Of a stretch of DNA of 34,463 nucleotides, positions 8,047-14,844 are shown one piece after another. The position numbers and the translations under genes are program-made. The notes under the pieces are model-generated. The model ran no database searches, was not told the origin of the DNA, and saw nothing but the letters and a program-made list of their open reading frames with translations. The first letter of the stretch is position 1, and each line of letters opens with the position of its first letter. The DNA is from Pseudonocardia sp. (GTDB lineage: Bacteria; Actinomycetota; Actinomycetes; Mycobacteriales; Pseudonocardiaceae): assembly GCF_025965585.1 (NCBI RefSeq), contig NZ_JAOPWR010000179.1:1-34463 (forward strand), read 5' to 3'.

Positions 8047-8934
8047 TCAGGCGCGCTGGGACCTGGTGGCCGCGGTGGCGGCCTTGCTCTTCTCGCGGAT
8101 CGCGGTCCAGTCGTCCGCCGTGAGCGACGTCAGAGCGGCGAACGTGCCGGGGCCGGCGAGCATCTGGCCGCCGTCCATCGCGATCGTCTGGCCGGTGAGA
8201 TAGGGGCAGGCGTCGGACAGCAGGAACATCGTCAGGTTGGCCAGCTCCTCGACGGTGCCGGTGCGGCCCATCGGGATCTGGTCGGCCTGGGTGGCGCCCA
8301 CCGAGCTCTTGTGCGTCGGGTTGAGCATCTCCCAGGCGTACTCGGTCGGGATCGGTCCCGGAGCCAGCGCGTTCAGACGGATCCCGTGCCGCGCCCACTC
8401 GACGGCCAGCGACATCGTCATCGCGTGCACCGCGGCCTTCCCCATGGCCGACGGCACGACGAACGCGGACCCCGTCCACACCCATGTCGTCAGCGTCGAC
8501 AGCACGGATCCCGGGAGGCCCTCGGCGATCCAGCGACGGCCGGCTGCGTGGGTGGTGTGGAACGACCCCTTCATGACCGTCGAGGAGACGGCGTCGAAGG
8601 CACGCGGGCTCAGCGACTCGGTCGGCGCGATGAAGTTCGCGGCCGCGTTGTTGACGACCCCCGTCAGGGGACCGTACCGGTCCCACAGCTCGCCCATCGC
8701 CGCGTCGACCCCGGCACCGTCCCGGACGTCGACGGTCTGGTGGTGCACCGTGCCGGGATGCTCCGCGGCGGCCTCCTCCAGCACCGCGGGGCGCCGCCCC
8801 CAGAGGTGGACCTGCGCGCCGTGCTCGACGAGGTGGCGCGCCACGCCCCGGCCGAGGCCGGTGCCGCCGCCGGTGATGAGGATGCGCTTGCCCGCCAGGA
8901 GATCGGGCGCATACGGGCTGCCGGTGCGGCTCAT
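8047..8934 (-). CDS. SDR-family 2,4-dienoyl-CoA reductase-like protein
   Basis: A 295-residue short-chain dehydrogenase with TGGGTGLGRG (21-30) and NNAAANF (95-101). It strongly resembles mitochondrial 2,4-dienoyl-CoA reductase DECR1, recalled from memory, in TGSAFVVPSAMGKAAV, LAPGPIPTE and TVEELANL. Like DECR it has Ser162-x3-Lys166 instead of Tyr-x3-Lys. In DECR a separate Tyr eleven residues before that Ser is catalytic; here that position (151) reads Trp. The ATG starts one base after the BadI-like stop, giving a two-gene minus-strand operon. It probably reduces an unsaturated acyl-CoA with NADPH, but the missing Tyr leaves catalysis in question. Confidence 0.87.
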   Translation of the reverse strand: MSRTGSPYAPDLLAGKRILITGGGTGLGRGVARHLVEHGAQVHLWGRRPAVLEEAAAEHPGTVHHQTVDVRDGAGVDAAMGELWDRYGPLTGVVNNAAANFIAPTESLSPRAFDAVSSTVMKGSFHTTHAAGRRWIAEGLPGSVLSTLTTWVWTGSAFVVPSAMGKAAVHAMTMSLAVEWARHGIRLNALAPGPIPTEYAWEMLNPTHKSSVGATQADQIPMGRTGTVEELANLTMFLLSDACPYLTGQTIAMDGGQMLAGPGTFAALTSLTADDWTAIREKSKAATAATRSQRA

Positions 8935-8935
8935 C

Positions 8936-9736
8936 TCAGTGGCTGCGGTAGCTCGCGAAGTCGGGCTTGCGCTTCTCGTTGAACGCGGTGATGCCCTCCT
9001 GCGCCTCGGCGGACTCACCGAACAGCTTCAGCGCGGAGTAGGCCATCTGCCCGATCGCGGCGAAGTGCTCGGTGTCGGTGTTGAACGACTGCTTGAGCAC
9101 CTTGAGCGCGGTGGGGGAGAGCTGCATGATCTCGCCCGCCCAGGCCCGGACCTCGGCCTTCAGCTGGTCGGCGGGGACGACCTTGTTGACCAGTCCCCAG
9201 GCTTCGGCCTGCTGCGGTGAGTACTTGCGGCAGAGGAACCAGATCTCCCGGGCGCGCTTCTCGCCGATGGCGCGGGCCATGAGGCCGGTGCCGAAGCCGG
9301 CGTCGAAGGAGCCGACCCGGGGCCCGTTCTGGCCGAACACGGCGGTGTCGGCGGAGATGGTGAGGTCGCACAGCAGGTGCAGCACGTGGCCGCCGCCGAT
9401 CGCGAAGCCGTTGACGGCCGCGATCACGGGCTTGGGGACGTCGCGGATCACGCGGTGCAGTGCGTCGACCTCGAACAGGCCGCTCTCCGACGGGCCGTAG
9501 TCCCCGGACTCCATGCGCTGCTTCTGGTCGCCGCCGGTGCAGAAGGCCTTGTCGCCGGCGCCGGTCAGGCAGATGGTGCCGACGGTGTCGTCGGCCCAGG
9601 CGAGCTTGAAGCCGAGGACGAGCTCGTCGACCGTGCGGGCGCGGAAGGCGTTGTAGCGGTCGGGCCGGTTGATGGTGATGGTGGCGAGGCCGTTCTCGAC
9701 CTCGTAGGTGACGTCGGTGAACTCGTCGGTCTTCAC
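8936..9736 (-). CDS. badI: BadI/MenB-type crotonase, 2-ketocyclohexanecarboxyl-CoA hydrolase-like
   Basis: A 266-residue crotonase of the MenB/BadI branch. Shared with BadI, from memory: INRPDRYNAFR, AFCTGGDQ, RDVPKPVIAAVNGFAIGGG, FGQNGPRVGSFDAGFGTG with the conserved Asp145, REIWFLCRKYS and EKRKPDF. BadI hydrates and cleaves the ring of 2-ketocyclohexanecarboxyl-CoA to pimeloyl-CoA; MenB runs the reverse Dieckmann-type closure. With no other menaquinone genes here and a BadH-like dehydrogenase nearby, ring cleavage is the better call. The chosen start is the GTG at 9736; the frame remains open upstream into the divergent promoter but without family similarity. The ribosome site is weak (GAGG about 14 bases away). 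Confidence 0.82.
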   Translation of the reverse strand: MKTDEFTDVTYEVENGLATITINRPDRYNAFRARTVDELVLGFKLAWADDTVGTICLTGAGDKAFCTGGDQKQRMESGDYGPSESGLFEVDALHRVIRDVPKPVIAAVNGFAIGGGHVLHLLCDLTISADTAVFGQNGPRVGSFDAGFGTGLMARAIGEKRAREIWFLCRKYSPQQAEAWGLVNKVVPADQLKAEVRAWAGEIMQLSPTALKVLKQSFNTDTEHFAAIGQMAYSALKLFGESAEAQEGITAFNEKRKPDFASYRSH

Positions 9737-9928
9737 TGCGCGGGCCCCGTCCTCGTTGTCGGCCGTTCGGTCTGACCGTACGACCTTATGACCAGAGATG
9801 GGGGCCAGGCAAGGCGGGACACTTGACGTTTTGGTCCGACCTTCATATTTTACGGCCAGAACGCGAGGACCACCTTTCCTGATCGCGGCGTCCGCCGTGG
9901 TCATGGCGCAGTGCTGCGGAGGCTGGCG
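9737..9928. promoter_or_regulatory. Divergent badI / ligase promoter region with two GGTC-N-GACC palindromes
   Basis: This AT-richer gap carries a good plus-strand promoter: TTGACG (9823-9828), a 17-base spacer and TATTTT (9846-9851), pointing to the ligase. Two matching palindromes are present, CGGTCTGACCG at 9768-9778 and GGTCCGACC at 9833-9841. Their centres are 64 bases apart, about six helical turns. The second lies in the spacer between -35 and -10. The first lies near a weak minus-strand promoter (TTGCCT, 17-base gap, ATAAGG). This is a typical layout for a repressor controlling both directions, but no regulator gene is adjacent. Confidence 0.6.
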
Positions 9929-11590
9929 ATGGTCGCGATGGACACCACGTGGGAGCTGACCGCCGAGGGCCGCTTCGGGGCCACGTCGATCCAGGAGTTC
10001 CGAGCGCGCGGGTGGTGGCAGGGCGGCTCGGCCGCCGCGCTGCTGGACCGCTGGGCGGAGCAGCACCCGCAGCGGCGCTTCGTCTCCGACGGCACGGTGG
10101 AGCTCGACTACGCGACGGTGCGTGACCGTGCCTACCGGCTCGGCGAGCGGCTGCTGGACCTGGGCGTCCGCCCCGGCGACCGGGTAGCCGTCCAGCTGCC
10201 CAACTGGGCCGAGTTCGCCGTGTCCTACCTGGCGGTCGCGCGCATCGGCGCGGTGATGGTGCCGATCATGACGGTGTACCGGCACACCGAGGTGGCGCAC
10301 GTGTTGAACAACTCCGGTGCGGTGGCCGCGGTGACCACGGGGGTCTTCCGGTCGTTCGACCACACCGAGATGTTCCGCGCGCTGCGCGCCGAGTGCCCCG
10401 AGCTGCGCTCGCTGCTGATCGCCCGCGGCGACACGCAGGAGGGCGAGCTGTCCTTCGACGAGGCGTGCGCCGGCGACACGGTGCCGGGCGCCGCCGTCCT
10501 CGGCCCGCACCCCGATCCCGACGCGCCGCACCTCATCGTCTACACCTCCGGCACCGAGTCCACGGCCAAGGGCTGCGTCCACACCTGGAACACCCTCGAC
10601 TTCAGCGGCCGCGGCCTCGCGCACGACGTCTTCCGGATGACCCCCGACGATGTCATGTTCATGCCGTCCCCGGTCGCCCACGCCACCGGGCTGGTGGTCG
10701 GGCTGCTCGTGCCGCTCGCCGTCGGGGCCCAGACCCACCTGCTCGACGTCTGGGAGCCCTCGGAGGGTCTGCGACGCATCGCCGAGTACGGCTGCACGGC
10801 CACGGCCACTGCCACCCCGTTCGTGCGCATGGCCCTCGATGCGGCCCGCGGGGAGCACCCGGACGTCTCGTCGATGCGCTTCTGGCTCTGTGCGGGCGCG
10901 CCCATCCCGGAGTCGCTGGCGAAGGAGTTCGCCGGGCTCTTCGTCAACGGGCACCTGGTGCCGCTCTACGGCGCGTCCGAGGTCATGGCCGCCACCTGCT
11001 GCCACCTCGGGGACTCCCTGGAGCGGATGTCGAGCTCCGACGGCTCGCCCGCCCTCGACGGCGTGCAGATCACGATCATCGGCCCCGACGGCGGCGAGGC
11101 GGGACCCGGCGAGGAGGGCGAGATCTGCTACCGGGGGCCCGGCGCGATCCTCGGCTACTGGCGCGAGCCCGAGCGCAGCGCGGCGGTGATCGACGGCGAG
11201 GGCCGGCACCACATGGGCGATCTCGGCCGCGCCGACGCCGACGGCTACGTCCGCGTCACCGGCCGGCTCAAGGACATCATCATCCGCGGCGGCACCAACA
11301 TCAGCGCCGGCGAGGTCGAGGGCCACCTCGTCACGCACCCGCAGGTCGTGGCCGCGGCGGTGGTGGCCTACCCCGACGAGCGGCTCGGCGAGCGGGCGGC
11401 CGCGATCGTCGTCCCGGCGGACGGGGCGAGGCCGACGCTGGAGGACCTGACGTCCTACCTGCGCACGGAGCGGCGGATCGCCCCGTACAAGCTGCCCGAG
11501 CGGCTGGTGCTCGTCGACGCGCTGCCGATGACGGCCACCGGCAAGGTGCAGAAGTTCCGGCTCCGGGACCTCGCCCGCGGCGGGGCCTGA
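9929..11590 (+). CDS. AMP-forming acyl-CoA ligase, cyclohexanecarboxylate-CoA ligase (AliA)-like
   Basis: A 553-residue ANL-superfamily ligase. Visible are the ATP-binding loop YTSGTESTAKG (about 203-213), LYGASE, the GDLGRADADGYV hinge-side Asp, GRLKDIIIRGGTNISAGEVE, and the C-terminal catalytic Lys in ATGKVQKFRLR. These enzymes activate a free acid to its CoA thioester through an acyl-AMP. The N-terminal half, with QLPNWAEFAVSYLA, RIGAVMVPIM and FRSFDHTEM, resembles AliA-type cyclohexanecarboxylate ligases (from memory). The ATG at 9929 has GGAGG six bases upstream; a GTG at 9911 and an ATG at 9938 are weaker alternatives. It is divergent from the BadI-like gene. A linear or terpenoid acid is an alternative substrate. 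Confidence 0.88.
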   Translation: MVAMDTTWELTAEGRFGATSIQEFRARGWWQGGSAAALLDRWAEQHPQRRFVSDGTVELDYATVRDRAYRLGERLLDLGVRPGDRVAVQLPNWAEFAVSYLAVARIGAVMVPIMTVYRHTEVAHVLNNSGAVAAVTTGVFRSFDHTEMFRALRAECPELRSLLIARGDTQEGELSFDEACAGDTVPGAAVLGPHPDPDAPHLIVYTSGTESTAKGCVHTWNTLDFSGRGLAHDVFRMTPDDVMFMPSPVAHATGLVVGLLVPLAVGAQTHLLDVWEPSEGLRRIAEYGCTATATATPFVRMALDAARGEHPDVSSMRFWLCAGAPIPESLAKEFAGLFVNGHLVPLYGASEVMAATCCHLGDSLERMSSSDGSPALDGVQITIIGPDGGEAGPGEEGEICYRGPGAILGYWREPERSAAVIDGEGRHHMGDLGRADADGYVRVTGRLKDIIIRGGTNISAGEVEGHLVTHPQVVAAAVVAYPDERLGERAAAIVVPADGARPTLEDLTSYLRTERRIAPYKLPERLVLVDALPMTATGKVQKFRLRDLARGGA

Positions 11591-11742
11591 TGGAGTTCGG
11601 GCAGGACTCGTAGCGCCACCCGCCGAAGCGCTCCGTGCCCGGCGAGGGCGGCGCGTTCGGTGTCGTCGAACGGGAGCCAGGTGCTGCGTTCGCCGTCGAT
11701 GCAGGTGCTGGGTGGATCGATCACCGCGACCAGCTCAGCCAT
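11591..11742 (-). CDS. Possible start of a truncated third gene of the minus-strand operon
   Basis: An ATG at 11742 overlaps the stop of the citryl-CoA-lyase-like gene by eight bases (ATGGCTGA), copying the GTGGCTGA junction between the two genes upstream. About 45-50 codons (MAELVAVIDPPSTC, then WLPFDDTERAAL) have a coding-like third-position bias. The frame then runs into the antisense of the convergent ligase 3' end and stops at 11455, where the translation looks like shadow. It may be the remnant of a third coupled gene truncated at the ligase. I do not recognise the protein, and a chance frame remains possible. The end given here is where the ligase begins, not a stop codon. Confidence 0.25.
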
Positions 11743-12553
11743 GCGGGCCTCCGGCCTCGTAGGGGTCGGGGTCGACGGAGCGGTTGTTCAGGTCCACCGA
11801 CAGGAAGATGTCGTTGCCCACGGGGTGGCGCAGCTCCTCGGCGAGCTGCCCGATCAGCCCGGCGGTGCGGGCGAGCAGCGCGAACCCGCGCAGCAGCTCC
11901 AGGGGCAGCCCGAGGTCGGCCAGCGCGGCCCCGCAGACGCCGGCACCGTTGAGCGGCAGGGTCGTCCCGAGGGCCTGAGGGTGCACGCGGCCGATCGCGG
12001 CGAACAGTGCCAGGTGCGGCCCGAACAGGTCCTCCTCCGTGGCGATCTGCATCAGCCGCGGGGTGCGGGGGTCGCCGTCCTTGTGCACGTGGTGGCCGAG
12101 GCCTGGCACGAACCTCTTCGCCTCCCGCCGGGCCTGCACGGTCGTCAGGGCGAGGGCGTCCCAGCCGGCGTCGTCGGTGGGCAGCGGCCCGTCGACCGCG
12201 TCGAGCACGTCGTGCAGGAACCGGCCGCAGTCCTCGGTGACACCGAGGAACCGCGACCCGCCGCCGAGCAGCCCGGCCGCGAGCGCCCCCTGCACGGAGT
12301 CGGGAGCCGACAGGTAGGTCAGGCGCGTGACGATGGCGGTGGGGGTGAAGCCGTGGTCGGCGAGCGCGGCCAGCACGGCCTCGAACACCCTGGTCTCGCC
12401 CGGGCTCGGACGGCGCTGGGTGGCCAGCCAGAACGCCAGCTCCCCGAACCCGACCTTCCCCATCACGTCCTGCGCCAGGTCCCGGCCGAGCAGAGTGATC
12501 GTCTCCGGGGTGGACGCGCCGAGCGCGGTCTCGTAGGTCGGACGCTCAGCCAC
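11735..12553 (-). CDS. Citryl-CoA lyase / short citrate-synthase-like protein
   Basis: Encodes 272 residues with the citrate-synthase signature GLGHHVHKDGDPR (151-163), including the substrate-binding His and Asp-Pro-Arg. It is much shorter than true citrate synthases (about 370-430 residues) and matches the size of the citryl-CoA lyase domain of ATP-citrate lyase. Such proteins cleave or form citryl-CoA-like thioesters, giving acetyl-CoA plus an oxo-acid. The start is GTG, overlapping the CoA-transferase stop by eight bases. With that partner, a transferase-plus-lyase route for a citrate- or citramalate-like acid is plausible (inference). The exact substrate is unknown. Confidence 0.8.
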   Translation of the reverse strand: MAERPTYETALGASTPETITLLGRDLAQDVMGKVGFGELAFWLATQRRPSPGETRVFEAVLAALADHGFTPTAIVTRLTYLSAPDSVQGALAAGLLGGGSRFLGVTEDCGRFLHDVLDAVDGPLPTDDAGWDALALTTVQARREAKRFVPGLGHHVHKDGDPRTPRLMQIATEEDLFGPHLALFAAIGRVHPQALGTTLPLNGAGVCGAALADLGLPLELLRGFALLARTAGLIGQLAEELRHPVGNDIFLSVDLNNRSVDPDPYEAGGPHG

Positions 12554-13733
12554 GGTCGTCCTCCTCCGGCGTGCTCAGCCACTGGCGCAGCTCGACGCCG
12601 TGCTCGTCGAGCTCGGGCGGGGGCAGGCGGTAGCTCACCGGGGTCTCCGAGAAGCGGATCGGGTGCCGCGTGGTCGGTATCGCGCGGTCGCCCTCGCCGA
12701 CCTCGACGACGGGGTCGAGGCCGAAGCGCTCCGCCATCGCGAACCCGCCGTCGATGGTGCTGATCGGCCCGCACGGCACGCCCGCGTCCACGAGCAGGTC
12801 GAACCACTCCACGGCGCCGCGGGTCGCGAGCCGCTCGGTGAGGATCGGGCGCAGCTCCTCGCGGTTGCGGGTGCGGTCGGCGTTGCGGGCGAAGCGCGGG
12901 TCCACCGCGATCTCCGGGATCCCGAGCACTCCGCAGAGCTTGCGGAACAGGCCGTCGTTCGCGGCCGCGACGATCAGGTCGTCGTCCTTGGTGGGCAACG
13001 GCTCGTAGGGGAAGACGCTGGGGTGGGCGTTGCCCATCCGGTAGGGCACCACGCCGCCTGCGACGAACGCCGAGCTGTGGTTCACCAGCCCCGTCAACGC
13101 CGAGGACAGCAGGTTGACCTCGACGTGCTGGCCCTGGCCCGTCGCGTCGCGGTGACGCAGGGCGGCGAGGATGCCGATCACGGCGTGGTTACCGGCCATG
13201 ACGTCGAACACGGATATCCCGGCCCGGTACGGCGGCCCGTCCGGGTCGCCGGTCAGGCTCATCAGGCCCGAGATGGCCTGCACCATCAGGTCGTAGCCGG
13301 GAACGTGCCTACCGGCGCCGGACCCGAACCCGCTGATCGACGCGTACACCGCGGTCGGGTTGGCGGCGTGCACGCTGTCGTAGTCGAGGCCGTACCTGGC
13401 CAGGCCGCCGGGCCTGAAGTTCTCGATCACCACGTCCGCGCGGCGGGCGAGCTCGCGGCCGGCCGCGGCATCGGTCTCGTCCCGGAGGTCCAGGGCGATC
13501 GAGCGCTTGCCGCGGTTGACCCCGAGGAAGTAGGTGGACACCTCGTCGCGCACCGGCGGCATCCAGGTGCGCGTCTCGTCACCCTGCGGACCCTCGACCT
13601 TGACGACCTCGGCGCCCATGTCGGCCAGCAGCATCGTCGCGTACGGCCCGGCGAGGACCCGGGAGAAGTCCGCCACGAGCACGCCCGACAACGGCCCGCC
13701 TCCGGTCGGCCGCCCCGGAGCGTCGTCCGTCAT
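12546..13733 (-). CDS. CaiB/BaiF family III CoA-transferase
   Basis: Encodes 395 residues, the usual family III length. Typical segments are VLVADFSRVLAGPYATMLLADMGAEVVKVE at the N terminus, split here only by description, then VNRGKRSIALDL, VVIENFRPG and PGYDLMVQAISG, in which Asp148 is the catalytic aspartate position. Family III enzymes shuttle CoA from a donor such as succinyl-CoA to a specific acid without a ping-pong release. The ATG has GAGGGAG seven bases upstream. Just beyond it lies the palindrome shared with the amidohydrolase promoter, so IclR control is likely. It heads an operon with the citryl-CoA-lyase-like gene; its acceptor acid may be that lyase's substrate (inference). Confidence 0.9.
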   Translation of the reverse strand: MTDDAPGRPTGGGPLSGVLVADFSRVLAGPYATMLLADMGAEVVKVEGPQGDETRTWMPPVRDEVSTYFLGVNRGKRSIALDLRDETDAAAGRELARRADVVIENFRPGGLARYGLDYDSVHAANPTAVYASISGFGSGAGRHVPGYDLMVQAISGLMSLTGDPDGPPYRAGISVFDVMAGNHAVIGILAALRHRDATGQGQHVEVNLLSSALTGLVNHSSAFVAGGVVPYRMGNAHPSVFPYEPLPTKDDDLIVAAANDGLFRKLCGVLGIPEIAVDPRFARNADRTRNREELRPILTERLATRGAVEWFDLLVDAGVPCGPISTIDGGFAMAERFGLDPVVEVGEGDRAIPTTRHPIRFSETPVSYRLPPPELDEHGVELRQWLSTPEEDDRG

Positions 13734-13756
13734 CCGCGTCTCCCTCTGTCCCTATA

Positions 13757-13772
13757 GCGGACAGTCGTCCGC
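13757..13772. promoter_or_regulatory. Palindromic operator upstream of the CoA-transferase (GCGGAC-AGTC-GTCCGC)
   Basis: A perfect 6-4-6 inverted repeat 24 bases upstream of the CoA-transferase ATG. The same arms with nearly the same spacer (ACTC) recur at 14808-14823 before the amidohydrolase. It directly adjoins a minus-strand TATAGG -10-like element (rc of 13751-13756), a position suited to repression. The neighbouring IclR protein is the obvious binding candidate. Confidence 0.6.
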
Positions 13773-13775
13773 AAA

Positions 13776-13785
13776 CACGATCGTG
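13776..13785. promoter_or_regulatory. Short palindrome CACGATCGTG
   Basis: A perfect 10-bp palindrome a few bases beyond the operator, between the CoA-transferase promoter and the IclR 3' end. It could be a second binding site or chance; nothing else supports it. Confidence 0.2.
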
Positions 13786-13805
13786 CTCGCGGGGACCGGC
13801 CGTCG

Positions 13806-14645
13806 TCAAGTGATCGGGACGGCCGGGGGGAGGGGAGGCTGGGACGCCGGCACCGTGACGTGGGGGACGCTCTCCAACCGTGCGAAGTCGGCGCTGATCT
13901 CCCCGGCGGCCTGCAGGAGCAGCGGGAGGTGGTGGTCGAGGAGGTACTTCACCGTGGTCTCGGCGGCGTGGCAGTTCACGTTGACGCCCGCGATGACCCG
14001 GCCGGCCCCGTCCCGCAGCGGCGCGGCGACCGAGCGGATGCCGAGGGTGAGCTGCTCGTCGGTCAGGGCCCAGCCGCGGGCGCGCACGTCGCGCAGCACG
14101 GCGTCGCGTTCGGTGCGGTCCGGCTGCCAACGCGGGGTCAGTCCGGACCGCGTCGGCTCGGCGAGCACGCGGTCCAGCTCGCCGGGCGGCAGCGCGGCCA
14201 GCTGCACCTTGCCCAGCGACGTCGGCAGAGCGGGGAACCGGGTGCCGATCTGGACGGCGAGGGACACGATCTTGGGCACCGACACGCGGGCCACGTAGAC
14301 GATGTCGGAGCCGTCGAGCTGGGCGATCGAGCACGACTCGTTCGTCTTCTCGACGAGACGTTCCAGGTGGGGGCGCGCGACGTCCCACAGTCCCATCGAC
14401 CGGACGTAGGCGACGCCGAGCTCGAGCACGCGGGGCGTGAGGGCGTAGCCGCGGCCGGCCTCGCGGACGTAGCCCAGCTCCCGGAGGGTCAGCAGGATCC
14501 GGCGTGCGGTCGGCCGAGCCAGGTCGGTGGCGGCCGCCACCTCGGCGAGCGTCATCGTCGGGCGGTCGGGCCGGAACGCCGCGATGACCTCCAGGCCGCG
14601 CGCGAGCGCCTCGATGAAGTCCGGACCCGTTCCGTCGCGCGGCAC
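13806..14645 (-). CDS. IclR-family transcriptional regulator (PcaR/PobR-like)
   Basis: Encodes 279 residues from this start. The N-terminal winged helix reads FIEALARGLEVIAAF, TLAEVAAATDLARPTARRIL and LRELGYV. The effector domain contains SCSIAQLDGSDIVYVARV, FPALPTSLGKVQLA and GIRSVAAPLRDGAGRVIAGVNV. This arrangement resembles the PcaR/PcaU/PobR branch that senses aromatic or related acids. The GTG at 14645 is chosen for the AGGAGG four bases upstream. ATGs at 14675, 14702 and 14711 lack one, and the last two lie in or beside a palindrome. It stands between the CoA-transferase operon and the amidohydrolase, both preceded by the same palindrome, so it probably controls both. Confidence 0.9.
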   Translation of the reverse strand: MPRDGTGPDFIEALARGLEVIAAFRPDRPTMTLAEVAAATDLARPTARRILLTLRELGYVREAGRGYALTPRVLELGVAYVRSMGLWDVARPHLERLVEKTNESCSIAQLDGSDIVYVARVSVPKIVSLAVQIGTRFPALPTSLGKVQLAALPPGELDRVLAEPTRSGLTPRWQPDRTERDAVLRDVRARGWALTDEQLTLGIRSVAAPLRDGAGRVIAGVNVNCHAAETTVKYLLDHHLPLLLQAAGEISADFARLESVPHVTVPASQPPLPPAVPIT

Positions 14646-14693
14646 GGCACCTCCTCGGCTGTCTCGCGTGTGCATTCGCAGCGTAGCCGCGTG

Positions 14694-14710
14694 TGTCCGC
14701 ATGGCGGACA
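14694..14710. promoter_or_regulatory. Everted palindrome TGTCCGC-ATG-GCGGACA upstream of iclR
   Basis: A perfect 7-3-7 inverted repeat upstream of the IclR start. It uses the same GCGGAC(A) half-site as the operators at 13757 and 14808, but with the half-sites facing outward. It is likely an autoregulatory site (inference). Confidence 0.5.
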
Positions 14711-14753
14711 TCGTCGTCGGTGTGCCGCGCCGGCTGGGGCGGCTGATGGCGGA

Positions 14754-14824
14754 TTGACACCGTCACCGGTGTGCTCGACAGTGTCCCGATCCGCACTATG
14801 CCGCCAGGCGGACACTCGTCCGCC
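14754..14824 (+). promoter_or_regulatory. Amidohydrolase promoter and operator (GGCGGAC-ACTC-GTCCGCC)
   Basis: TTGACA at 14754-14759 is a consensus -35; a 17-base spacer leads to GACAGT (14777-14782) as a weak -10. Downstream, at 14807-14824, is a 7-4-7 perfect inverted repeat with the same arms as the operator at 13757. It lies just before the GGAGGAG ribosome site. Its position downstream of the promoter suits a roadblock repressor, unless a different promoter is used. Confidence 0.55.
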
Positions 14825-14844
14825 CAGTAGGAGGAGCGAACTCG

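Noticed and set aside
8936..9736. Menaquinone biosynthesis MenB
   Set aside because: No other men genes nearby, and the sequence and context fit BadI better, although the two families are close.
9737..11338. Upstream extension of the BadI-like frame through the ligase gene
   Set aside because: Family similarity begins at the GTG at 9736; the upstream part is antisense to the ligase and crosses a clear divergent promoter.
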